Shown: positions 34,942 to 43,333 of the stretch, piece after piece
Layout: every line of letters starts with the position of its first letter
How positions within the stretch are numbered: the first letter of the stretch is position 1
Assembly (NCBI GenBank): GCA_021234155.1
Contig: JAJEKV010000033.1
Location: 15,259,422 to 15,323,421 of the forward strand
Direction: 5' to 3'
From: Isoetes taiwanensis
Taxonomy: Eukaryota > Streptophyta > Lycopodiopsida > Isoetales > Isoetaceae
Length of the DNA: 64,000 nt
Notes under the pieces: generated by a model
What the model was told of the DNA's origin: nothing
What the model saw: the letters and a program-made list of their open reading frames with translations, nothing else
Databases searched by the model: none
Made by a program: the position numbers and the translations under genes

Positions 34942-37900
34942 TCAGTTATGTGCAAAAGTATGAGGAGTGATGAAGGAGGGATCCAGGACGTCATCATGTT
35001 CATTTATGCCATCCTCATCACCTTCACTTCCTTCACTGTCACTAGAGGAAGTGCTTGAGTTATCTTCCTCATCACTATCAACAGATGGTGAAGCATTGCC
35101 ACCACCTTCTTCATCCTCTTCTTCGTAATTACAAGCTTTTTTAAGCAAATTGATAGTCCTCCTCGGGCGTAGACGCGATTGTCAGATTTCAATTTAAAAT
35201 CATAGCATAATATAGTCACGTCATTAAGGATCAGCTCATCCCTACAACCCACCTTCTTGGACTTTCTCCCTTTTCCTTGGCTTCTCATTTCTAACTCATA
35301 TCTACCTTCAAAAGCATTTTCTGAGCGTGTTGCAAGCCAATGAATCTTGAGTTTAGTGACTAAGCCTTCCTCCTTGACTGTGTCAAGCACTTTTGCTATC
35401 CAGAAAGGTCGACCTTTGTCATCCTCCTCAGTAGGAAGAGCAATTAGCATACCCTTGGTAATTTTCGCGGATATTACCTTGAGGCTCATTCCTGCGCCTT
35501 GGTCCGAGGTACATGACTCGATCCTCGTCTTCTTCTACCGCAGTGCTAACGTAGCATTGCTTGGACATGCTTGGTGCTGGGGTTGATGGAAGGTGTTAGG
35601 CCATTGAAATGGTTCTTGCAACTGTCTTAGAGCTATATTTTTCACAACAATTTTCTGCTCGAGAAAGAAGTTACTCCACCACATCCGATCTTCTTCTAAG
35701 AAGTACTTAAAGCCTGAGGAAATTCCATTTTCTATGGCTTTTAAGGATGACTCGGGGTACTTTTCTTTCCGCTTGGACTCCTTAGGATTTTTGAGAGGAA
35801 GTTGCTCAAAGACGCTCTACTTAAGGAAGTGTCCGGAATATATTTAAGGAAGCGTAATCCCTCCGGGTGGACTCCAGTCCTTAGTTGTGGTATACTTGCC
35901 CTCAGAAGAAACTCGGTCATCCTTCAAGTAGAACTTGATGTGATGTTGAAAGGTGAGATCATTCAATTTGTTCACAGCTTGTTCTCTGTCTGAACGTTGA
36001 GAGAAAATAAACTCTCTGAAATCAGCAGTCTCTTTAAGAAGATCGATCACTGGAGTGGGAGTGTAAGAATCTTCAATAATTCGAACTAAAGTAGGAAGAG
36101 AGAAAGCCTTCTTCCTTCGGGAGGCTACGTAAAAAATGCTTGAACATTTGGTCAATTTGATCATGAGTGTGGCCTACAAGTAAGAAACCCAGCTTCACTT
36201 TTCTAAAGATCCCTAGCTCCACTAACATGGCACAGTACGCAAAGAGTGTTTGGTTCTTGTTCTCCCTTGTAGTATTGTCAAGTTGCAGGTAAAGCACTGG
36301 TGGTAATTGCTCTTGCTCGCACAGGACCTTGTTAAGAATTGTAATTGTGAGGTTCGGGTCACCATGCAAGTTTGGATACGTCAAGAATACTTTGCACTTT
36401 AGACTTCCTTTGAAGACCATAGCTCCTACAAGGTGGACCTTAACAAAACATTCCTCTCGCACATCTTTAGGAATGTTCAAGAAATGCGGTAGAGTAGTTT
36501 TTTTTTGGTCCATTCCATCAATCACAATGACATATATTGCAAAGTGGACGCTCAAGAGCTTTTTTTTCTCAGGTTTGGCAAGCTTTCTTCTCTCTCGCGC
36601 TTGTTGTTCACGATGTCCGGCAAGGTTCTCGTTGCACAATATCGTAGAAGAAATGAGGTCAAAGCATTATCTTTAAAACAAGTGAGAGATTGGAGAACAT
36701 GAGCTTACTTCTTTTCGACCTCTCGCCTTTGCAGTTTCTCTTTGACTCTTTTAATTCTGCGACACCTTGAACAAAACAGACATTCTATGTCTCCCGGGAA
36801 TTTTCACTAAACCAAATTCACTTTTCCACAAACCGGGTGAAGTGTGAGTAAGAGATGTGTCAAGCCGAGTGCAAGTCTCTTTGTACTCATTAAAAACATC
36901 TTTTTTAGTGATGTTATCAGATAAATGATACATGTTACTGTTAGGCAGCTTCTCACATGTTTCTCTAAAATATTTCTCCATCCACGACACAGCAGCAAGG
37001 GCATGCATGGTTATAACTCTTCTTGGTCCACAATGATCATCAATTGCTGGATTTTTGTCCAGTCTTTTGTGGACATTCTGGTGGAACCTAAACGGTGGAC
37101 AACCATAAAGCATTTCTGGCAAACTTCTTGACGGTTAATGTAGTGCAAGAAGGTGTTGCGGTCTGGTCTTACATGATAGGCCAAATAGGCATTCTGGTCA
37201 GCCAATGTCATTGAACTGTAGTTGTCTCTAATTGCTCGTAATTTAGCCATGTTAAATTTGTTGATGCAACCCAATGAGCAGCATTTACTTCTTAAAAGTT
37301 TTCTCATTTTGTGCTCGTCCATAAGGTTTCTTCTTCTTACAGAGGAGCATGCTCTCAAACTAAAATCCACCTTGAATTTCTTGGTGGATTGGCTAGAGAA
37401 TGTGTAATCTCGCGTTGCACTTCGCTGGTGTCTTCATCCTCTCAAGAGAGTTCTACTGGGGTGACCTCCTCTACCCTTAGTGGTGTGCTTGTAGAGGAGA
37501 ACAAACCACATGAAGTCAGTACTCGGATAAGGCGGAGGTGCAAAGGTTGAATGAAGGAGATGGGCCACCATATGATGTGCCAAATAAAGTTGTTGTAGCT
37601 GCCTTCACAGGAGTTCGCTCAAACATGTCTCTTAAAGCAGATCGAAATTTCGCGAAACCCATGTGTCACCACGTTTTGTGTGAAGAGGTGTAGATGCCGC
37701 AGGTCGCCTTCATTTGTAGTGAAATCGCGGGTGGGAGAAGCGATGGAGGATCTCGCAAAATTTAACGCGGTTGTATTCCCCGCATGTGTAAGTGAAGGTG
37801 GAGAAACAACAAACTACGGAGGTAGTCGGTTCCAAAAATTTGTCGAGGTCGAGCCATTGTAGTGTCGGGGATGGTACAAATGGTGGTGGAAGATTGCTAC

Positions 37901-38137
37901 GCGCAAAGGTGAGGGTTGGAAAGGTGGTGGCAGCCGGTTTCCCACATCGGACTTGGAGAGGGTTGGAAAGGTGGTGGCACCGCGCTAGTTATCGGACTCT
38001 GAGTGTCTTCGAGAAGCAACAAAGACCTTGTCGAGGTAGGTGTTGAAGAAGCATCTCCGCCTTGTGTTCCATCCGAAGTAGAGGTACTTGGGCAAACAAA
38101 TGGTGGTGGAAGTTTGTTCACCTAAGCGGTTAACCAT
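34942..38137 (-). pseudogene. DUF7869-like, transposase-like protein gene (E1 left gene), frameshifted
   Basis: Frames in several phases join into one long protein, N to C. First comes a Pro/Ser/Thr-rich start (from an ATG at 38137: MVNRLGEQTS, then PPPFVCPSTSTSDGTQGG). A Cys-containing region follows (KCCSLGCINKF; EVCQKCFMVVHRLGSTRM, 37011-37370), then a helical segment with TKKDVFNEYKETC and KIPGRHRMSV (36751-37122). The most conserved part is 36073-36639: DGMDQKKTTLPHF (36505-36519), HLVGAMVF, LQLDNTTRENKN (about 36250-36290) and VGHTHDQIDQMF (36142-36175). The Asp residues in these three blocks are spaced like an RNase-H/DDE catalytic core. A C-terminal WIAKV..KIHW module and an acidic Ser/Asp/Glu tail (EEDNSSTSSSDSEGSEGDED) end at a stop at 34942. 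GTAAGC near 36710 and an AG near 36638 mark a likely intron. The signatures recall DUF7869 proteins (recalled, not searched). Probable transposase; activity inferred. Confidence 0.7.
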
Positions 38138-38521
38138 GTCAAACAACCGCAAAAATTGTGGGCTTGTTACTAACTCACAAGTCGATTGGACTAATGATAT
38201 TCAAGAATACAAATGCTATTCGAATAGTATTTTGCAAAAGATTTGTCGTGGTGTGTAAAGATGCTATTCCGTATCACACTTGTCCGTAGTGTTTGGACAA
38301 GACGATTCCACATTACATAGAAAACACAACCGACGCTGGCCTACCTTTAAAAAGGAAAATCGAGCCTCGGGCCATGTATTCCGCCAGAGATTTAGTCGCC
38401 AGCCCGAGCTTCTTCCCGATCAATATACATTTGTGTATTCGATTTACATAGCTAAGACAATGGACGTGTAAGCATATAAAGTACATAGTACGCCTTTCTT
38501 TTGTTTCCTGATTTAGTAGTA
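38138..38521. promoter_or_regulatory. Divergent intergenic region of E1, left part
   Basis: Non-coding DNA between the start of the minus-strand gene and the palindrome array. It already holds degenerate versions of the array motif (ATATTCAAGAATACA and GCTATTCGAATAGT near 38196-38230; GCTATTCCGTATCAC near 38263). With the array it probably forms a shared promoter or operator region for both genes. No TATA box assignment is attempted. Confidence 0.4.
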
Positions 38522-38795
38522 GGGCAAAGTGTATTCCGTAATACACTTTGCCCATTCGAAGCCGAAGAGCAAAGTGTATTCCGAATACACTTTGCTCATC
38601 GGTTAAGTGCAAAGTGTATTCCGAATACACTTTGCCCTTTCGGTGAAGAGCAAAGTGTATTCCGAATACACTTTGCACTACGCCGAGTGCAAAGTGTATT
38701 CCGAATACACTTTGCTCCTTGCTCGAAGGGCAAAGTGTATTCCGAATACACTTTGGACTTCACTGAAGGGCAAAGTGTATTCCGAATACACTTTG
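38522..38795. repeat. Array of seven palindromes (array 1 of E1)
   Basis: The core GTGTATTCC-GAATACAC is repeated seven times, starting at 38529, 38574, 38614, 38655, 38694, 38735 and 38775 (spacing 39-45, mostly 40-41 bases). Each core is extended by CAAA / TTTG arms (GCAAAGTGTATTC..GAATACACTTTGC), so each unit is a near-perfect palindrome of about 29-31 bp. Linkers are about 10 bases and unrelated, apart from short GAAG/CGA words. Spacing near four helical turns would put the sites on one face of the DNA, as in iteron or operator arrays. ORFs through it (KCIPNTLC, QSVFRIHFA) are artefacts of the repeat. Confidence 0.95.
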
Positions 38796-40438
38796 CTTGT
38801 CTTTTGGAAACTCTTGTTTTTAGCACTTAATGAAGACACTTTTAGCTAAAACAGACCATTTTAAAGGTTAAAATAACAATTTCGAGTCCAATTAAGGCAC
38901 AAAAATTGTCTTAGAGTTACTATATTTCGCTTGTTTTCCCCGTTTTTTCTCGCCTTTAGGGCACAAGATTAGTAAATGTTATTTCGAATACAATTTTCGC
39001 TCGAATTTTGTCTTAACATTGTTGTTTTAAACGCTTCAGCTAAGGTGGAAGTAGGAAGCAAGAGGGCATCAAAGAAATCTCATAAGCCTAAGCGCCCACA
39101 CCCAAAAAAGCACACCGCTGCCGACACGGACGAACCCGCTATTTATTTAAAACTTTCAAACGCAGTGGTTCAGAACTGTGGGTGCAGATGGAAAATACAA
39201 AGACATTGACGCTTTTGTACGCCCCAGAAAAGTGCCGGTAACAAAAGGTACCGACCGAAGTTTGTGAACCTTGGGACAATAAAAGATGTTGAGGAAGTTG
39301 CTGGACAAGGTGGTCGTGGGGAGGCTATCCTTCAAGACCTCCCAAGGCTTCATAGTTGTGGACATCGCATTTTTTAGAATTGTCAAGCAGTAACCACCTA
39401 AGATCAGACAAATTCTTTTCACACTACCGGTCAAAAAGAAGCCTGTGTTCAGTAATTAGACAGGTTTGTACCAGTACAAGCGAGGACTTTCCTGTCAGTG
39501 AGTCCGAGCATTCAGATGGAGAAAGGTCACAATCATCACCCTCAGATGGTAGTTCTTCGTGGAGGTCATCGATGGAGGTTCCTGTGAACAAGACGTGGAA
39601 GAACCCCCCGCGGCGCCAAGGAAACTTAGCAGTGCCAAGGGAAACCATAGCCGCTAAAGAACCAAAGAAGCGGAAAGCACAAAGAGCCTTGAAATCACGT
39701 AAGTCCCCGAGGAACCTAAGAAGAAGAAGGGGAAGGGTAAAGCACCTGGTGTTGTTATTAAGGAAAAAAAAGTTGATAAAACATCTGAAAAAATGGAAGA
39801 GATTAACCTGCACAAGTTTGTGCAAGGTGTCATTTATTTGCCGGCCACTTCAATGAAGCTTCCTCCAAAAAATGAAGTCTGGTGAAAGGCCACTTCAGGT
39901 TCGCAAAATTTATGCCGATCACTTGAGGAACCCGGCGACGTAATAAGGAGCAATCCAAATGCTCATGTGGCCCCAATAGTTGTCCTTGTTGACGTGGGAG
40001 CAAAGGCACAACCCCCGTGAGTATGACAGAGAAAACGCTGACACCTACACTCACTACGTCTTGGGAGGGAATCATAGCTTCAAGGCAAGAAGGCAACTTT
40101 ACAAAGAAAAGAAGAACCCGAGGTACCTCTCTCCGCCCCCTCGCTACCGCTTCATCGCGGGTCTTACAGATGAAGAAGCAAAAATCGTTGCCAACACCCA
40201 CAATGCTGACAACGAGTACAAACTAAAGATGAGCTTTGTCGACAAGATCCGGTTTATGCACAGGGAGTATGTAATTTTCAAGGAAAAGTACGGTGAGGAC
40301 CTTAAGAAGCCAGCATTTTCCTTGGAGCTTAAGGAGGCGTGTGCCATTGAATGCTGCCTGAAATATGACGAGGCCAATAAAAGGCAGTCTCTCATTGGCC
40401 ACGACAACTGGTTCCAGTTAGCTTTTAGAGATGGCAAG

Positions 40439-40501
40439 GTAAGCACAAAATGTATTCCAGAATAGCAAACCGACTATTTGACGTGAAATCTTCTTGAACA
40501 G
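40439..40501 (+). other. Intron 1 of the ParB-methyltransferase gene
   Basis: GGCAAG|GTAAGC donor and TTGAACAG acceptor; the protein continues FRDGK|IWELQDEIF. Eleven bases after the donor lies one copy of the palindromic motif (TGTATTCCAGAATA, 40451-40464). Confidence 0.75.
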
Positions 40502-40795
40502 ATTTGGGAACTCCAGGACGAGATATTTACAATGTTCGAGCGAGGGGAGTTAAAGAGCAAGGGCAAGGAGACAGCCAAGAAAAAAACCTCGGACGTGCCC
40601 AAAAAAGAAATGACCATTACCGTCTGGAGGGAAATGCAGGGCTTCTCCGACACGGAGCTTCTGGAGCAGCTTCTCCAAAAAGTTGTTGATAAGGAGTTTA
40701 GCCTAGAAGAAATGTCAAAGGAATTGCACAAGTAAGTTCTCTGACACAAACTTTACTCTTTGCATGTTAGATTCCCAAAAACATCGGCGTACATA

Positions 40796-40959
40796 GTGTA
40801 TTCTAGAATACACATGCCATCCTTCACACGGGCAATGTGTATTCCGGAATACACATTGCTTGTCTCTAGAAAAGCATTGTGTATTCCGGAATACACATTG
40901 CTCCTCTAAAGAAAGGCATGTGTATTCCGGAATACACATTGCTTTTCTAGAGACAAGCA
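40796..40959. repeat. Array of four palindromes inside intron 2 (array 2 of E1)
   Basis: Cores GTGTATTCTAGAATACAC (40796) and GTGTATTCCGGAATACAC (40837, 40879, 40920) repeat at 41-42 bases. The arms here are GCAAT / ATTGC rather than the GCAAA / TTTGC of array 1. A 20-bp perfect inverted repeat TGCTTGTCTCTAGAAAAGCA (40857-40876 and 40940-40959) brackets the last two copies, giving a larger symmetric structure. The array sits within intron 40732-41121. A further single copy (TTGTATTCCAGAATACAA) is at 41023-41040 in the same intron. Confidence 0.95.
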
Positions 40960-41779
40960 GTGTTTGTCCTGTAGCAGAATTATTTTCTGCATATTGTTTC
41001 GAGGTAGCATCAGTTAACCAGTTTGTATTCCAGAATACAAATAGCTTGACTTTTATTTGTTTTCCTTTTACTTTGCCTTGATTCTTACGTTTAATCTCAT
41101 TGTTTCCTTAACGTCTTGCAGCCAAAAGAACGTCATAACATGTCAAACATGTTTGATGGAGCAGCTAAACGTCGAAACATGGGAAAGGTGCAAGGAACTC
41201 TACCCAATTGCCACATCCGACGAGCGCATTGTGCAATATGCACCAAATTTTGAGGGCTGGGTAAGTACTCTCAAAATTCCTTTTCTCTGCACAAACGATC
41301 TCTTGACAGTTGTTGTTTTGTTTTTTTCTTGAGCAAAAAAGAAAAATAAGGACCTCGCCCGAGGGCTTTATGAATTTGGTTAGAACAAAGACGGAAGAGA
41401 GGTCGTTAATGAAAAGAAGAACTGTTGAGCCAGAACCATCCGACTACGAGAGATTCTGCATGTTTGATCAAAACAATTTATATTCAATCATTCATGGTGA
41501 TTGCACGAACCTTGTCGGAACAGTTAAGCCATGACAGGACTTTACTTTGGTTATTGCTGATCTTCCCTACGGGTTTAAGCTTAAAGACAGCAGATACGAC
41601 GACCAGCCCTTCAAATTTTCAGAGTTTAATGCTTTCATTGAAGGAATCAAGCAGATCTCAACGGCCAAACATTGGCGTTTAGTTACGTTCCATTCGAGCA
41701 TGCAGTCTGGCTTGGTGGAATCAGCTTTCAAAAATCACTTTGGTTCTCCAGTTCAGGCAGGATATGAAAACCTTGTCTG

Positions 41780-41909
41780 GTAAGTCTTATTCCAGAATAC
41801 AATTACTTTTCTCTTTAATTACGTAGTGTATTCCGGAATAGTGTTTCCTGTTTCCGGTTTTCGAAGTGTTTTCTTGTTTTTGCTAACATCACTTTAAATG
41901 CTTCACTAG
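41780..41909 (+). other. Intron 4 of the ParB-methyltransferase gene
   Basis: GTCTG|GTAAGT donor and TTCACTAG acceptor, joining ENLVW to YKTNINYHGGGP. It holds two motif copies: TTATTCCAGAATACAA (41788) and GTGTATTCCGGAATA (41826). Confidence 0.75.
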
Positions 41910-42580
41910 GTACAAAACGAACATCAACTACCATGGTGGAGGACCAAGGTTGCTCAGCAAGGTAGAGTACCTTCATGTAGCTTATTGGAGTTTTGATGGG
42001 AAGAGGTCCATGGAACACTTTAACACCGCTGCCAAAACTTTTCAAACGCCCTAGAGTTTCCAGCAGTCTTTACGTAAATTGCAGGACCCAAGTGCACAAG
42101 GCAGATTGTGAATCACTACCAGAAACCAAAAAAAGCTCATCAACCATCTCCTCGACATGTTCTCGGCCCGTGAGATTGGGTGCTTGATGCTTTCTCCGGT
42201 TCTCGTACTACTATCGCATGTGCACTTAAGAAGGGCCGCGAAACCGCGGTAGCCGTGGATATTGATAAGGAGGTCGTGCATTTTGTGAAGATGAGACTGG
42301 CTGCCTTTACCTACTTTACCGTGATGAAAATCAAGAGTTAGGGGCCAAGTCTTCATCTGATTATGCTAAACTAACGTCCTCAGAGATACAGCCTCCATTC
42401 TCGAGCTCACTAGACGACGAGGCAACCTTTGCAGAGCTTAAAGAAGTAGCTTTAGCTACCATTCCAGAGAACAAGGAGGATACAAAACTTAAGTCTCCAG
42501 CAAAGGAGCAGATTGAACAGAAGGACGAGACGGCAGAGAGCAGCAAAAAAAATGAGGAGGACTATGATGTAGATCTTTGA

Positions 42581-42911
42581 CTACTGCATATTAAAAGTAT
42601 CATTATTTATTACAATGAATCTTCAATATTGATGTACAAACATTTATTAAAAACATATTACTTTTTTTTCCTTTCTATTCTGGTGCTTTTTTTTGTAATG
42701 CTTTCTAGGCTTTCTCTTCAAGTCTATGCCTAAATTTCGCTTATTTTTATGATTTGTTTCATAAGTACAAAGTTTTAAGCTTAATGATGGGCCAAAATGG
42801 CATGAAAAAAAATGCAAACCTCTAGAAATTCTCAACAACTATCAAAAAGGGCTTATTTTAGAAACATGGTGTTTTTTTAAAGGGAATCTTTGAAACGGGA
42901 GTGATGCAACA
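42581..42911. other. 3' non-coding region of E1
   Basis: AT-rich, no gene. It ends in a hairpin (AACGGGAGTG-ATGCAA-CACTCCCGTT, 42896-42921) that overlaps the right terminal repeat and has no exact counterpart at the left end. Confidence 0.5.
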
Positions 42912-42936
42912 CTCCCGTTTAATTTGCAATCGTGTT
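42912..42936 (-). repeat. Right terminal inverted repeat of E1
   Basis: CTCCCGTTTAA...GCAATCGTGTT, the inverse of 34565-34589, followed by the TAGA target duplication. Confidence 0.85.
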
Positions 42937-42984
42937 TAGAATTGAAGTCACATCTTATGTGCATGGTTATTGTTAGGTGTGCAG
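42937..42984 (+). pseudogene. Deg-type protease exon fragment, B2, part 2
   Basis: Continuation of 34463-34564 after the transposon: [10 protein letters not shown], then an internal deletion and stop, ending GTGTGCAG|GTAAGT. The last feature matches the expected exon border. Confidence 0.7.
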
Positions 42985-43111
42985 GTAAGTTAGTGAATTG
43001 TAATGCTTATTCATTTGATTTCTTTGAGTTATATACATACATTTTTAAATTTTGTGAGAGAGACACATTTTTCCTCCGCATTGATTTTGCTCGACCATTA
43101 AGTACATTATC

Positions 43112-43333
43112 TCAAACCTTATAGTATTTTGCAAATCTTAATATCTGATTATACAAAAACTTGTATATGCATACCCCACAAACGAGGATCGCTATGTACA
43201 GTCCAGATCTTGGAATAAAGGGCAAATATGCCCATCCGACAGCTCTCGTTGCCCAGAGTAAGCCTCCGTGTGAATATGCACCCAAACCAAAGGGGGTTTC
43301 AGGGGGATTTTGATTTAAATGTGTTGGATGCAA
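43112..43333 (-). other. Open frame present in three segment copies, B2
   Basis: MHPTHLNQNPPETPFGLGAY, then WATRAVGWAYLPFIPRSGLY and a hydrophobic end. Same as 63444-63638 and, shifted, 16701-16916. Not recognised; coding unproven. Confidence 0.2.

Larger units (their letters stand above)
39040..42580 (+). pseudogene. ParB-like domain plus beta-class DNA amino-methyltransferase gene (E1 right gene), frameshifted in places
   Basis: Multi-exon gene with a basic N-terminus after a TTCAG acceptor (KRASKKSHKPKRPHPKK). A Ser/Lys-rich linker follows (EEPKKKKGKGK phase near 39715), then a ParB-like domain (about 39895-40438). That domain contains PIVVLVD, the LGGNHSFKARRQLYKEKK box (40050-40105) and GLTDEEAKIVANTHNADNEY, matching the ParB/Srx GxHR-type fold and its helical partner. 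A helical and cysteine-containing middle comes next (ITVWREMQGFSDTELLEQLL; CQTCLMEQLNVETWERCKEL). The methyltransferase domain has motif IV ADLPYGF (41556-41573) ahead of motif I WVLDAFSGS (about 42180-42205), ending ALKKGRETAVAVDIDKE. This permuted order is that of beta-class N6-adenine/N4-cytosine enzymes. An acidic tail ends EEDYDVDL. Introns: 40439-40501, 40732-41121, 41261-41330 and 41780-41909. ParB-methyltransferase fusions are known in bacteria and phages; here it is intron-bearing. Whether it is active cannot be judged. Confidence 0.8.
34565..42936. mobile_element. 8.4-kb TIR transposon carrying a DUF7869-like gene and a ParB-methyltransferase gene (element E1)
   Basis: The ends are 25-bp inverted repeats (34565-34589 and 42912-42936). 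They share AACA.GATTGC and TTAAACGGGAG, with three mismatches between. TAGA lies on both sides (34561-34564, 42937-42940). The empty site, with a single TAGA in an otherwise continuous Deg exon, is at 16513-16516. Contents from left to right: 350 bp of non-coding DNA, a minus-strand gene (34942-38137), an intergenic region with seven palindromes (38522-38795), and a plus-strand multi-exon gene (39040-42580). A 3' non-coding region follows, with a subterminal hairpin (AACGGGAGTG / CACTCCCGTT, 42896-42921). The divergent layout suggests a shared regulatory region. A truncated relative is at 55494-63239. I know no named superfamily with this combination; DUF7869-like proteins and ParB-methyltransferases are known separately. 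Confidence 0.85.

Noticed and set aside
38522..38795. CRISPR-like appearance (about 30-bp repeats, regular spacing)
   Set aside because: The repeats are full palindromes, linkers are only about 10 bases and not spacer-like, there are no cas genes, and the context is a eukaryotic transposon.
38501..38849. ORFs with repeated SVFRIHFA or KCIPNTLC peptides
   Set aside because: By-products of the palindrome array, open on both strands.
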